Positions 49,874 through 58,977 are shown, counted from the first letter of the stretch. The stretch: 64,000 nt of DNA from Saccharomonospora piscinae (GCF_005862235.1 NZ_VCEK01000005.1:62001-126000), one strand, 5' to 3'. Notes: a model not told the origin generated them from the letters alone. Translations and numbers: made by a program.

Positions 49874-50929
49874 ATGAGCACACAGGCCAGCACCCCCACC
49901 GGGGTCGACGAGGTCCACATCCTCTGGACCTCCGAGGGAATGAGCTGCGACGGCGACACCGTCTCCGTCACCGCCGCGTCGCTGCCCAGCATCGAGGACG
50001 TCGTGCTGCGGGCGGTGCCCGGCATCCCCCAGGTGCACCTGCACAACAAGGTGCTCGCCTACGAGACCGGCGACGACTTCCTCGCGCCGTTCCACCAGGC
50101 CGCCAGGGGCGAACTCGACGCGCCGTTCATCTTCGTCGTTGAGGGCTCCATCCCCAACGAGAACATCAACGGGGAGGACGGCTTCTGGACCGCGATGGGC
50201 AACGACCCCGAGACGGGCAAGCCCAAGACACTCAACTCCTGGATCGACGAACTCGCCCCGAAAGCGTGGGCCGTCGTCGCCATCGGCACCTGCGCCACCT
50301 ACGGCGGGATTCACGCGATGGCGGGAAACCCCACCGGGTGCATGGGCCTCGTCGACTACCTCGGTGAGGACTTCCGCTCGGCGGGCGGGCTGCCGGTCAT
50401 CAACGTACCCGGCTGCCCGGTGCAGCCGGACAACTTCATGGAGACCCTGCTCTGGGTGCTGCACCAGGCGGCGGGGCTCGCCCCCACCATCCCACTGGAC
50501 GATCAGCTACGCCCGCAGTGGTTGTTCGGCAAGACCGTGCACGAGGGATGCGACCGGGCGGGCTACTACGAGCAGGCGGACTTCGCGCACGACTACAACT
50601 CGCCGAAGTGCCAGGTCAAGATCGGTTGCTGGGGCCCGGTCGTGAACTGCAACGTCACCAAGCGGGGCTGGATGGACGGCGTCGGCGGCTGCCCCAACGT
50701 CGGAGGCGTCTGCATCGGCTGCACCATGCCCGGCTTCCCCGACAAGTTCATGCCGTTCATGGACGAGCCACCCGGCGGCACGATGTCGTCGGCGATGCTG
50801 CGGGTCTACGGCCCACTGGTGCGGACCCTGCGCGGCATCACGAACAAGAACGTCAACACCGAGCCGAAGTGGCGCCACAGCGGCGAGAAGCTCACCACCG
50901 GCTACCAACCGCGTTACCCCCGAGTCTGA
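49874..50929 (+). CDS. [NiFe] hydrogenase small subunit, group 1h/5 type
   Basis: 351 aa from the ATG at 49874. Conserved Fe-S ligand regions are HILWTSEGMSCDGD (proximal cluster; the Cys-Asp pair is typical of the actinobacterial O2-tolerant type), GTCATYGGIHAM, PGCPVQPDN, CDRAGYYEQADF, GCWGPVVNCN and GGCPNVGGVCIGCTMPGFPD. There is no twin-arginine signal and no C-terminal membrane helix, as in group 1h enzymes, which oxidise trace H2 and are loosely attached to the inner face of the membrane. It is 20 bases before the large-subunit gene. Confidence 0.94.
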   Translation: MSTQASTPTGVDEVHILWTSEGMSCDGDTVSVTAASLPSIEDVVLRAVPGIPQVHLHNKVLAYETGDDFLAPFHQAARGELDAPFIFVVEGSIPNENINGEDGFWTAMGNDPETGKPKTLNSWIDELAPKAWAVVAIGTCATYGGIHAMAGNPTGCMGLVDYLGEDFRSAGGLPVINVPGCPVQPDNFMETLLWVLHQAAGLAPTIPLDDQLRPQWLFGKTVHEGCDRAGYYEQADFAHDYNSPKCQVKIGCWGPVVNCNVTKRGWMDGVGGCPNVGGVCIGCTMPGFPDKFMPFMDEPPGGTMSSAMLRVYGPLVRTLRGITNKNVNTEPKWRHSGEKLTTGYQPRYPRV

Positions 50930-50949
50930 CACGCAGGAGCGACACACCC

Positions 50950-52752
50950 ATGTCACAGACACAGCGCGAGGTGCACGTCCCGACCCAGCGGGAACTCGTC
51001 GAGGTCAACTTCGACCCGATCACCCGCATCATCGGCAACCTCGGCATCTACACGAAGGTCGACTTCGCCAACAACGAGGTCGTCGAGTGCAAGAGCACCT
51101 CGTCGCTGTTCCGCGGCTACAGCGTGTTCATGAAGGGCAAGGACCCGAGGGACTCGCACTTCATCACCAGCCGCATCTGCGGCATCTGCGGCGACAACCA
51201 CGCCGTGTGCTCGATCTACGCGCAGAACATGGCCTACGGGGTCAAGCCGCCGCCGCTGGCCGACCTGATCATGAACCTGGGCGAGGCGGCCGAGTTCATG
51301 TTCGACCACACGATCTTCCAGGACAACATGGTCTTCGTCGACTTCTGCGAACGCATGGTCGCCGAGACCAACCCAGGGCTGCTCACGCGCGCCCGCACCA
51401 CCGACGCCCCGCGCGGCGAGGTGCACGGCTACCGCACCATCGCCGACATCATGCGCGCGTTCAACCCGTTCGAGGGCGAGGTGTACAAGCAGGCGCTGCA
51501 GATCAGCCGCATCACGCGCGAGATGTGCTGCCTCATGGAGGGCAGGCACGTCCACCCGTCCACGCTCTACCCGGGCGGAGTGGGCACCGTGGCGACGCCG
51601 CAGGTGTTCACCGACTACCTCTCGCGGCTCATGCGCTGCCTCGACTTCATCAAGCAGGCCGTGGCCATGAACGACGACGTGTTCGACTTCTTCTACGACG
51701 CCCTGCCGGGCTACGAGGAGGTCGGCAGGCGGCGGGTGCAGCTGGGCTGCTGGGGTTGCTTCCAGAACCCCTACACCGTCGACTACCGCTACGAGAACAT
51801 GGCGAGCTGGGGCAGGGACATGTACGTCAGCCCCGGCATCGTCGTGGACGGCGAACTGCTGACCAACAACCTCGTGGACATCAACCTGGGCATGCGCATC
51901 CTGCTCGGCAGCTCCTACTACGACGACTGGGCGAGCGAGCAGACGTTCGTGGCGCGTGACCCGCTGGGCAACCCCGTCGACCAGCGGCACCCCTGGAACC
52001 AGACCACGCTGCCCGCGCCGCAGGGCCGCGACCTGGAGAACGGCAACTACAGCTGGGTGATGAGCCCGCGCTGGTTCGACCCGGGAAGCCAGGAACACCT
52101 GGCGCTCGACACCGGCGGCGGACCGCTCGCACGGCTGTGGTCCACCGCGCTCAACGGGCTCGTCGACACCCCGTACGTCAAGGCCACCGGCGGCGGTGTG
52201 CGCATCGACCTGCCCGCCACGCCGCAGACCCCGGACACCCGGCTGGAGTGGCGACCGCCCCGCTACAACAACACGCTCGAACGCGACCGGGCCCGCATGT
52301 ACTTCGTGGCCTACGCGGCGGGCATGGCGCTGCACTTCGTCGAGCAGGCGCTGGCCGAGGTGCGTTCGGGCAACACGAAGGTGTTCAGCAACTTCGACGT
52401 GCCCGACGAGGCCGTCGGCGTCGGCTTCCACGAGGCGGTGCGCGGGGTGCTGTCCCACCACCTGGTGATCCGGGACGGCAAGATCGCCAACTACCACCCG
52501 TACCCGCCGACCCCGTGGAACGCCAGCCCGCGCGACTCCTACGGCACGCCAGGACCCTACGAGGACGCCGTGCAGGGCCAGCCGATCTTCGAGGAGAACG
52601 GCAGGGAGGACTTCAAGGGCATCGACATCATGCGCACGGTGCGCAGCTTCGACCCCTGCCTGCCCTGTGGCGTCCACATGTACCTCGGCGAGGGCCAGGT
52701 GCTCAAGAAGATCGCGTCGCCCACGTTCGGCGCCGCGCACCCGGGGCAGTGA
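50950..52752 (+). CDS. [NiFe] hydrogenase large subunit, group 1h/5 type
   Basis: 600 aa. Nickel-binding cysteines are in SRICGICGDNHAVCS (Cys77, Cys80) and DPCLPCGVH (Cys570, Cys573). The 24 residues after the final His should be cut off by the maturation protease encoded at 46.4 kb. FDPITRIIGNLGIYTKVD at the start and the inserted segments fit the actinobacterial high-affinity subgroup. Together with the small subunit it would oxidise atmospheric H2 and feed electrons to respiration. The group assignment is by eye. Confidence 0.95.
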   Translation: MSQTQREVHVPTQRELVEVNFDPITRIIGNLGIYTKVDFANNEVVECKSTSSLFRGYSVFMKGKDPRDSHFITSRICGICGDNHAVCSIYAQNMAYGVKPPPLADLIMNLGEAAEFMFDHTIFQDNMVFVDFCERMVAETNPGLLTRARTTDAPRGEVHGYRTIADIMRAFNPFEGEVYKQALQISRITREMCCLMEGRHVHPSTLYPGGVGTVATPQVFTDYLSRLMRCLDFIKQAVAMNDDVFDFFYDALPGYEEVGRRRVQLGCWGCFQNPYTVDYRYENMASWGRDMYVSPGIVVDGELLTNNLVDINLGMRILLGSSYYDDWASEQTFVARDPLGNPVDQRHPWNQTTLPAPQGRDLENGNYSWVMSPRWFDPGSQEHLALDTGGGPLARLWSTALNGLVDTPYVKATGGGVRIDLPATPQTPDTRLEWRPPRYNNTLERDRARMYFVAYAAGMALHFVEQALAEVRSGNTKVFSNFDVPDEAVGVGFHEAVRGVLSHHLVIRDGKIANYHPYPPTPWNASPRDSYGTPGPYEDAVQGQPIFEENGREDFKGIDIMRTVRSFDPCLPCGVHMYLGEGQVLKKIASPTFGAAHPGQ

Positions 52753-52757
52753 CCGCG

Positions 52758-53258
52758 ATGACCGAGCGCAGCCGGTGGGACGAGCAGCGGGCCCGGGAAC
52801 GGCTCGCGGACCTGGACGTGGCACTGGCCGACCTCGCCGACCGCGGTGAGCCCGGCCCGCTCGCGGCGGTGCGGGCGCTGGTCGACGTCTACGGCGAGGC
52901 GCTGGCGCGGATGCTCGACCGCGCAGACGTGGAGGACCCGGCACTGCTCGACGTCGTCGCGCGCGACGAGCTGGTGGGACACCTGCTGCTGGTCCACGAC
53001 CTGCATCCGCACGATCCCGGCACTCGCATCGGGCGGGCGCTGGACGGGCTCGCGCCGCACATCACCGCCGAGCTGACCGAACTGGAGCACGGGGTCGCCA
53101 CGGTGACCGTCGAGGCCACGGCACGCACCGGCGACCGGTCCGTCGAGGAGACCGTGGAGGGCACCGTGCTCGCCGCGGCACCCGAGGTGGGCGAGGTCAG
53201 GGTGCGGCGGCGAAGCGAACCGGCGTTCGTGCCGCTCACGGCGGTGCGGGCGCGATGA
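52758..53258 (+). CDS. NifU-like hydrogenase-operon protein without the cysteine pair
   Basis: 166 aa from the ATG at 52758 with GGGG ahead; a GTG at 52749 overlapping the previous stop is an alternative. A helical N-terminal half is followed by LLVHDLHPHDPGTRIGRALDG and a beta-rich part (GVATVTVEATARTGD) that look like the NifU-type domain seen in actinobacterial hydrogenase operons, but no CxxC is left, so Fe-S scaffold function is doubtful. Its position after the large subunit supports a role in assembly or stability of this hydrogenase. Confidence 0.72.
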   Translation: MTERSRWDEQRARERLADLDVALADLADRGEPGPLAAVRALVDVYGEALARMLDRADVEDPALLDVVARDELVGHLLLVHDLHPHDPGTRIGRALDGLAPHITAELTELEHGVATVTVEATARTGDRSVEETVEGTVLAAAPEVGEVRVRRRSEPAFVPLTAVRAR

Positions 53259-53902
53259 CGGCTCGCGACGTCCTGGCTCCGGCGACCAGCCAGCTCCGCA
53301 GGCTGGCGCGGACCCCGGTGCCCGAACCCGATCGCGGACGCCGTGCACAGCACACCTGCGAGCTGTGCAGCGAGCCGCTGCCGGACGAACACCGGCACCT
53401 GCTCGACCTCACGAGCAGGCAGCTCTGCTGTGCCTGCCGCGCGTGCTCGCTGCTGTTCGACCGCGAGGCCACCGGCACCGGCCGCTACCGCGCGGTGCCG
53501 AGGCTGCGGAAGCGCCTGCCGGCCGACCCGCTCGACGACGTCACGTGGGCCGCCCTGGAGGTGCCCGTGCGCCTGGCGTTCTTCGTGCCGCACAGCGGGG
53601 ACGCCGGGGACGTCTCGGTGACCGCCTACTACCCGAGCCCGCTCGGAGTCGTGGGCACGGCCGTCGACGAGGAGGCGTGGGCCCGGGTGAACCCGGACGT
53701 CGCCGAACGACTGGAACCCGACGTGACGGCGCTGCTCGTGCGGCGCGACGCCGGTGAGCACTGGCTGGTGGGCATCGACGAGTGCTACCGGCTCACCGCG
53801 CGGGTACGTCACACGTGGACCGGAATGACAGGAGGTGACGAGGTATGGCACGAGATCGATCGATTCTTCGCCGAGTTACGGGGCGCTCCCGCTCCCACCT
53901 GA
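53255..53902 (+). CDS. Cys-rich DUF5947-type hydrogenase-associated protein
   Basis: 215 aa. A zinc- or iron-type cluster of cysteines lies early (CELC around residue 35, then CCACRAC around 60), with an alpha/beta part after it containing ALEVPVRLAFFVPHS and WLVGIDECYRL. I associate this with DUF5947, which occurs next to group 1h hydrogenases; an electron-transfer or assembly role is possible but unproven. The ATG overlaps the preceding stop (ATGA), and the next small gene begins inside its 3' end. Confidence 0.75.
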   Translation: MTARDVLAPATSQLRRLARTPVPEPDRGRRAQHTCELCSEPLPDEHRHLLDLTSRQLCCACRACSLLFDREATGTGRYRAVPRLRKRLPADPLDDVTWAALEVPVRLAFFVPHSGDAGDVSVTAYYPSPLGVVGTAVDEEAWARVNPDVAERLEPDVTALLVRRDAGEHWLVGIDECYRLTARVRHTWTGMTGGDEVWHEIDRFFAELRGAPAPT

Positions 53903-54099
53903 GGCTCGGCCACCCCGACGTGCGGGTGGACCTGCCCTCGCACACGCGCGGGGTGCGGCAGGGCAACAGCACCGGAAACTACGAGAAGCAGCCGGGTCAC
54001 CTGCCGGACGGCCGGTCGACGGCGGAACGCTCCACCGGCATCCGCCCCCGGACCAAGGAACCCATCCTTCCGGGGATGCCGAACCTCTCGCCGCCGTGA
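53845..54099 (+). CDS. Small conserved-context protein of the hydrogenase operon
   Basis: 84 aa, basic and rich in Gly, Arg and Pro, with no recognisable domain. The start is well supported: AGGAGGTGA lies just ahead of the ATG, inside the end of the Cys-rich gene (58-bp overlap), and its stop overlaps the GTG of the next gene. Translational coupling on both sides makes it a real gene. Function unknown. Confidence 0.7.
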   Translation: MARDRSILRRVTGRSRSHLRLGHPDVRVDLPSHTRGVRQGNSTGNYEKQPGHLPDGRSTAERSTGIRPRTKEPILPGMPNLSPP

Positions 54100-54752
54100 C
54101 CGGAACGGGAGCCGGAGTCGAGACCCCGTCGCTGACCTGGTCCGTCACCGGCGTCGACCTCGCTCCGGTGGACGCCTGGCCCACCGTCCGGTTACGGCTG
54201 GAGATCGGCTGCGCCGCACCGGTCCGCTCGCTGACGCTCGCCGTGTCGGTGCGCATCGCCGCCGCGCTGCGCGACTACTCGCCGGACGAGCGCACGCGGC
54301 TGCGCGGCGTGTTCGGCACCGCCGACCAGTGGGCACACAGCGTCGGCGACCTGGTGTGGGCACGTCCCACCGTGCAGGTTCCCGCCTTCACCGGCAGCAC
54401 CGTCGTGGACGTGCCCGTGCCCTGCGGACAGGACGTGGAACTCGCCTCGGTCAGCTACCTGAGCGCGCTGACCGAGGGCGACGTCCCGCTGCGTCTCGTG
54501 TTCAGCGGAACGCTGTTCCACGCCCGCGACGGGCGGCTCGCGGCGGCGCAGCTGCCGTGGGACAGCGAGACCCGCTACCGCCTGCCCGCCGAGATCTGGA
54601 GCCGGGTGCGGCGGACCTACTTCGGCCGCCACCGGTGGCTCCGGGTCGACGACGAGCTGTACGAGCGGCTGCACGACTACCGCGTCCGCCACTCGTACGG
54701 CACACACCGGGAAGCGATCGAATCCCTGCTGAGACTGACCGGGAGTGCGTGA
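54096..54752 (+). CDS. DUF6084-type hydrogenase-operon protein
   Basis: 218 aa from a GTG overlapping the stop before it. The sequence is mostly beta strands (LRLEIGCAAPVRSLTLAVSV, VQVPAFTGSTVVDVPVPCG, VPLRLVFSGTLFHARDG) with a C-terminal helical tail. I recall the family as DUF6084, found in the same operons as DUF5947; no catalytic motif is visible. Its stop overlaps the next start (TGATG). Confidence 0.68.
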   Translation: MTGTGAGVETPSLTWSVTGVDLAPVDAWPTVRLRLEIGCAAPVRSLTLAVSVRIAAALRDYSPDERTRLRGVFGTADQWAHSVGDLVWARPTVQVPAFTGSTVVDVPVPCGQDVELASVSYLSALTEGDVPLRLVFSGTLFHARDGRLAAAQLPWDSETRYRLPAEIWSRVRRTYFGRHRWLRVDDELYERLHDYRVRHSYGTHREAIESLLRLTGSA

Positions 54753-54901
54753 TGAGGACGAAGACGAAGACACGTTCGGGCGCGTGCCGCGGTCCGTGGA
54801 CCGCCCGCGTGCTGACGGGGCTGGTGGGTGCCGCGGTGGTGAGCCTGCTCGCCCGGGAGTGGCCGAACCTGGTCCGCTACGCCAGGACGAAGCGGATGTA
54901 G
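54752..54901 (+). CDS. Small single-helix membrane protein ending the hydrogenase operon
   Basis: 49 aa. Basic N-terminus (MRTKTKTRSG), one hydrophobic segment (ARVLTGLVGAAVVSLLA) and a basic end, so one membrane pass with both ends charged. It resembles the tiny DUF6893-type proteins of actinobacteria and could help anchor the otherwise soluble hydrogenase to the membrane; that is speculation. TGATG overlap with the gene before. Confidence 0.6.
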   Translation: MRTKTKTRSGACRGPWTARVLTGLVGAAVVSLLAREWPNLVRYARTKRM

Positions 54902-54931
54902 TGCCGCCGGCCGGGTATCCGGTCCACGGGA

Positions 54932-55008
54932 ACCGCGGATACGGCCACCCAGGCTGCGGACACGGCTACATGAGCTGCGGACACGGCTACGCAGGCTGCG
55001 GACACGGC
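54932..55008. repeat. 21-bp minisatellite between convergent genes
   Basis: Four units of period 21. The core GCTGCGGACACGGCTAC starts exactly at 54953 and 54974 and is partial at 54995; a diverged unit lies at 54932. It fills the gap between the end of the hydrogenase operon (+) and the methyltransferase stop (-). Confidence 0.85.
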
Positions 55009-55009
55009 G

Positions 55010-55795
55010 TCAGGGTTTGCGCGCCACGCAGAGCACCGACTGGCCGAACGGGATGGGCAGGCGCTTCTCGACGGCACGGGTCACCGGCACCACGTAGCGG
55101 TCGTAGATCGACACGAGCTTCGGGTTGGGGGCCTTCGCGCCGCCCTTGCGCACGGCGGCCCACCAGGCGAACGCGCCCAGCAGGTTCACCGGCCGGGCGA
55201 CGTCGACCACGAGCCCGGCCTCGCGGGCCGCGGCGGCGACCGTGGTCGGGGTGTAGCGGCGGAAGTGGCCCACCCTGCGGTCGAACTCGCCGTAGAGCTG
55301 CTGGTAGCCGGGCACGAACAGGACGATGTTGCCCTTCGGCGTCAGCGAGCGGCACAGCTGCCGCAACGCGCCGACGTCGTCCTCGATGTGCTCCAGCACG
55401 TTGATGGCGACCAGCGTCTCCACCGGGTCGGCGAGGGTGGTGGTGCCGTCGATGTCGTACTGCTGCACCTCCACCTCGGGGCGGTCGTGGAAGCGCTCCT
55501 TGAGCTTCTGCACCGCACCCGCGTCGACATCGGTCACCACGTAACGCTGCGCCCAGGTGTACCCGGATGCGAACTCGCCGAGCCCCGCGCCCACTTCCAG
55601 GACGCTCGCACCGCAGTGCGGCCGGATGAGTTCGCGCTGGTAGGCAAGGTAGCGCGGTTTGCCGTGGTCGCTTTCGAGGTCACGGCCAGTGGCGGCCTGG
55701 AAGGCGTTGGAGCCCGCGTGATCGGGCTGGGGAACCTGGGGAACCTGGAGATGCTGCGGGTCCTGGGTCCCGCCGTGGGGCTGCTCTGTCGGCAC
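55010..55795 (-). CDS. Class I SAM-dependent methyltransferase
   Basis: 261 aa. SAM-binding SVLEVGAGLGEFASG, VTDVDAGAVQ and the post-motif NVLEHIEDDVGAL are clear. YDRYVVPVTRAVEKRLPIPFGQSVLCVARKP at the end is typical of a group of actinobacterial methyltransferases often near glycosyltransferases. Substrate unknown; it is not obviously tied to either the hydrogenase or the NRPS. The N-terminal 30 residues are Gln/Pro-rich and may be disordered. Confidence 0.82.
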   Translation of the reverse strand: MPTEQPHGGTQDPQHLQVPQVPQPDHAGSNAFQAATGRDLESDHGKPRYLAYQRELIRPHCGASVLEVGAGLGEFASGYTWAQRYVVTDVDAGAVQKLKERFHDRPEVEVQQYDIDGTTTLADPVETLVAINVLEHIEDDVGALRQLCRSLTPKGNIVLFVPGYQQLYGEFDRRVGHFRRYTPTTVAAAAREAGLVVDVARPVNLLGAFAWWAAVRKGGAKAPNPKLVSIYDRYVVPVTRAVEKRLPIPFGQSVLCVARKP

Positions 55796-56016
55796 GTGTC
55801 GTCTCCCGCACCAGTCGTGGTGGTGTTGAGTCAGTTATCGGTCTGTTTCCCGATCGTAATGCACTGATCCTAGGGCACCTGGTTACGCCGTGCGACGGCC
55901 CGTCTGGCCTTCACGCTCGCCTGCTCCAACCGGCGCAATCCCGCCCGGAGCGGTGTCGCGAACCTCCCATGATCCCTAGCGTTCCCCCGAACAGGTGAAA
56001 TGAAGGGAGCGCACTG

Positions 56017-57618
56017 TTGGTGATGCGGCAGACACGACGGCAGTTCCTGCGAGCGGTGGGGGTCACCGGTGGGGCGGGAGCCCTCTACGGGGCGATGGGG
56101 GCACTGGGGCTGGCGCCCGTGGCCGCCGACACCCCCACCTTCGTGCCACCCCGGCCCGGTGATCTGGGTGGGCGGCCCCCTCGTTCGGTGGTGATCCTCG
56201 GTGCCGGTATGGCCGGGCTCACCGCGGCCTACGAACTGCGCAAGGGCGGCTACGACGTCACGGTGCTGGAGGCCCGGCGACGTCCCGGCGGCCGGAACTG
56301 GACGGTCCGCGGCGGCGACACCGAGACCGACCTGAAGGGGGAGCGGCAGACGGCCGGGTTCTCGCGCGGGGAGTACCTCAACGCCGGGGCCGCCCGCATT
56401 CCCCAGCACCACGTCACCCTCGACTACTGCCGCGAACTCGGCGTGCCGATCGAGGTGTTCGCGGGGACCAACGCGGACGGCTACCTCTACCAGGTAGGTG
56501 ACCACGACCTCTCCGGCGTGCCCGTCAGGCACCGGGCCGCGAGGGCGGACGTGTACGGCTACGTCTCCGAACTGCTGTCGAAGGCCACCGACCAGGGCGC
56601 CCTCGACGCCTATCTCACCGGCGAGGACCGGGAGGCCCTGCTCGCGTTCCTGCGGCTGTTCGGTGACCTCGGGCCGAAAGTGGACGGTGACCCGGCAGCC
56701 AGCTTCCGCTACACCGGAACCGGCCGCCGCGGCTACGAGATCCCGCCGGGCGCCGGGACCCAGGAGGGCACCCCGCTGCCGCCGCACCCGCTGAGTGACG
56801 TGCTGGCCAGCCGCATCGGCTACTACTTCTCCCTCGAACTCCGGTGGGAGCAGGCCATGATGATGTATCAGCCCGTGGGCGGGATGGACCGGATCGCCCA
56901 CGCGCTCGCCGACGCGGTCGGGAACCAGCACGTTCACTACGGCACCGAGATCCGCGCCGTGCGCAACACCACCGATGGTGTCGAGGTCGACCACACCGGT
57001 CGCGACGGTCGCATGCGGACACTCGCGGCCGACTTCGCGATCTGTACGCTCCCGCCGGGTATCGCGGCGCGCCTGTCCGGCAACCTGCCGACCGAGGTGC
57101 GCGACGCCCTGCGTACTCCCGAGGTGCTCGACGTGGGCAAGCTGGGCGTCGAGTACTCCCGGCGCTGGTGGGAACTCGATCACCGCATCTACGGCGGCAT
57201 CACCAGCACCAACACCGACCTGCTCAACGTCTGGTATCCGTCATACGGTTTCCACGGCCCGCGCGGCACGCTGCTCGGCTACTACAACGAAGGCCCCTAC
57301 GCGGCGGACTACGGAGAGCTGCGGCACCCGCAGCGGCTCTCCCGCGCGCTGGACCGGCTCACCGACATCCACGGCGAGTCGGCGGCGCGCGACGTGGCCT
57401 CGGCATTCTCCGTCCACTGGACCGACATCCGGCACAGCGAGGGTGCCTGGGTCATGTGGTCCTCACGCGAAGGCGCGTACGAGCGGTTGCTCGAACCGGC
57501 GGGCCGCGTCTACTTCGCGGGCGACTACCTCAGCCACGCCAACGCCTGGCAGCACGGTGCGATGGTGTCGGCCAGGTCGGTCGTCGAGGCGCTACACGAG
57601 CGCGTGGCGAGCTCGTGA
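56017..57618 (+). CDS. Tat-exported flavin monoamine/L-amino-acid oxidase
   Basis: 533 aa. TRRQFLRAVGVTGGAGALYGAMG is a twin-arginine signal, so the protein is folded with FAD and exported. The FAD site is VVILGAGMAGLTAAYELRKGGYDVTVLEA followed by RPGGRNWTVRGG, and a C-terminal FAD block is VYFAGDYLSHANAWQHGA. The TTG at 56017 has the best distance (7 bases) from GGGAG; GTG at 56020 and ATG at 56023 are alternatives. Likely oxidises amino acids or amines outside the membrane, releasing H2O2. Substrate not predictable. Confidence 0.88.
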   Translation: MVMRQTRRQFLRAVGVTGGAGALYGAMGALGLAPVAADTPTFVPPRPGDLGGRPPRSVVILGAGMAGLTAAYELRKGGYDVTVLEARRRPGGRNWTVRGGDTETDLKGERQTAGFSRGEYLNAGAARIPQHHVTLDYCRELGVPIEVFAGTNADGYLYQVGDHDLSGVPVRHRAARADVYGYVSELLSKATDQGALDAYLTGEDREALLAFLRLFGDLGPKVDGDPAASFRYTGTGRRGYEIPPGAGTQEGTPLPPHPLSDVLASRIGYYFSLELRWEQAMMMYQPVGGMDRIAHALADAVGNQHVHYGTEIRAVRNTTDGVEVDHTGRDGRMRTLAADFAICTLPPGIAARLSGNLPTEVRDALRTPEVLDVGKLGVEYSRRWWELDHRIYGGITSTNTDLLNVWYPSYGFHGPRGTLLGYYNEGPYAADYGELRHPQRLSRALDRLTDIHGESAARDVASAFSVHWTDIRHSEGAWVMWSSREGAYERLLEPAGRVYFAGDYLSHANAWQHGAMVSARSVVEALHERVASS

Positions 57619-57623
57619 CGGAT

Positions 57624-57680
57624 GTGCCGTGAAGGCCACCTGCACCGCGGATAACGCAGCGAAGGTGGCCTTCGCGGCAC
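57624..57680. repeat. Palindromic intergenic repeat, copy 2 (terminator-like)
   Basis: 17-bp arms (57624-57640 and 57664-57680) with one G-T wobble and a 23-base loop lie between the convergent amine oxidase and whiB genes. Arm sequence and the following CCC match the copy at 39426-39472, so this is a dispersed element used as terminator. Confidence 0.8.
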
Positions 57681-57711
57681 CCCACCACGCGGGGACGGGC
57701 ACCACGAGCGC

Positions 57712-57987
57712 TCAGGCCGCTTCGTCCTCACGCCGGTCGGCGGTTCCGCGACGCGGGCCGCGGACGAACTCACGCCGTTCCCGCTCGGTGAGCCCACCGA
57801 AGATGCCGTGGTCGAGCCCGTTGTCCACGGCGTAGCGCAGGCATTCCCGCCGCACGGGACACCGCGCGCACACGGCCTTCGCCCTGGCCGCCTGCTGTGC
57901 ACCCGGCCCCATGTCGGACACGGGGAAGAACAGTTCGGGATCCTCGTCACGGCAGGCGGCACTGGACCGCCAGTCGAAATTCCTCAT
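57712..57987 (-). CDS. WhiB-family iron-sulfur transcription regulator
   Basis: 91 aa from the ATG at 57987, which follows a full AAAGGAGG site. The four cluster ligands are Cys12, Cys40, Cys43 and Cys49 (CRDEDPELFF, CARCPVRREC), then the GIFGGLTERERR turn and a basic tail for DNA/sigma contact. Which Wbl subgroup it belongs to is not clear; DPELFFPV near the start is like WblE/WhiB1. No operon partner. Confidence 0.93.
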   Translation of the reverse strand: MRNFDWRSSAACRDEDPELFFPVSDMGPGAQQAARAKAVCARCPVRRECLRYAVDNGLDHGIFGGLTERERREFVRGPRRGTADRREDEAA

Positions 57988-58056
57988 GGGCGTGCCGCCT
58001 CCTTTCCTCTGGATACGAAATCCGCAACCGACGTGACAACGCGCCACACCGCATCG

Positions 58057-58977
58057 CTATTCCGGTCGCCGCCTCCTGGGCACAGGAACCCGCGCGAGAT
58101 CCCGTGCGACCACGATGCCGCCGCCGAATACCTCCGACGCCTCATTCCGAAACGCCCCCATGTCCGCGTAGCGCTGCGAGAAATGCGTGAGCACCAGCGT
58201 GCCCACCCCGCTCTCGGCCGCCACCCGCGCCGCCTGCCGGGCCGTCAGGTGGCCGTACCGGCCCGCCAGTTCCCGTTCCGAATCCAGGAACGTGGCCTCG
58301 ATCACCAGCAGGTCCGCGCCCGCCGCGAGCGCGAACGCGTTGTCACACAGGCGCGTGTCCATCACGAACGCCACCCGCTGCCCCGGCATCGGCGCGCTCA
58401 CCTCCGCCTCGGTGACGGTGTGGCCCCCGACCGTGATCACACCGTCCCGTTTGAGCCGTCCCACCGCGGGGCCCCGCACGCCGTGGCGCTCCAGCAACCT
58501 CGGCAGCAGCGTGCGCCGGTCGGGTTCGACGAGGCGGTAGCCGACCGTCTCCACCGGGTGATCGAGTGGCAGCGCGTGCAACTCGCCGAACTCCCCGTGC
58601 GCCACGACTCCCGCGCCGGTGACCGGCTCCTCGACCAGATCCGTGACCTCGTGGAACACACTCGCGTGCCGCAGCCGCGCGAAGTACTCCCGCCCCGACG
58701 CGGGGTAGTGGGCGCGAACCCTTCGCACCCCGTCCAGCGACAACCGCTGCACCACTCCCGGCACCCCGAGACAGTGGTCACCGTGAAAGTGCGTGAGGCA
58801 CAGCCGCGTCACCGCGCTCGCGGGCACCCCCGCGAACGTCAGCTGCCGCTGCGTACCCTCGCCCGGATCGAACAGCAGTCCCTCCGAATCCCACCGCAGC
58901 AGGTAGCCGTTGTGGTTACGGGCGCGCGAGGGCACCTGGCTTCCGGTGCCCAGGACGACCAGCTCGCGATTCGACAC
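58057..58977 (-). CDS. rnz: Ribonuclease Z
   Basis: 306 aa from a GTG at 58977. Metallo-beta-lactamase fold with the zinc motif [10 protein letters not shown], an early [18 protein letters not shown], and the later [10 protein letters not shown] and [10 protein letters not shown], all family hallmarks. It trims the 3' end of tRNA precursors. It is divergent from dinB with a 106-bp shared promoter gap. Confidence 0.92.
   Translation of the reverse strand: MSNRELVVLGTGSQVPSRARNHNGYLLRWDSEGLLFDPGEGTQRQLTFAGVPASAVTRLCLTHFHGDHCLGVPGVVQRLSLDGVRRVRAHYPASGREYFARLRHASVFHEVTDLVEEPVTGAGVVAHGEFGELHALPLDHPVETVGYRLVEPDRRTLLPRLLERHGVRGPAVGRLKRDGVITVGGHTVTEAEVSAPMPGQRVAFVMDTRLCDNAFALAAGADLLVIEATFLDSERELAGRYGHLTARQAARVAAESGVGTLVLTHFSQRYADMGAFRNEASEVFGGGIVVARDLARVPVPRRRRPE

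Noticed and set aside
54932-55008. 21-bp repeats as a CRISPR array
   Set aside because: Units are directly adjacent with only 4 variable bases between cores, not repeat-spacer structure, and no cas genes are nearby.
54745-55404. A plus-strand frame with Asp-Glu repeats and Gly-His-Cys repeats
   Set aside because: It starts inside the small membrane-protein gene and continues antisense through the methyltransferase with atypical composition; treated as a shadow frame.
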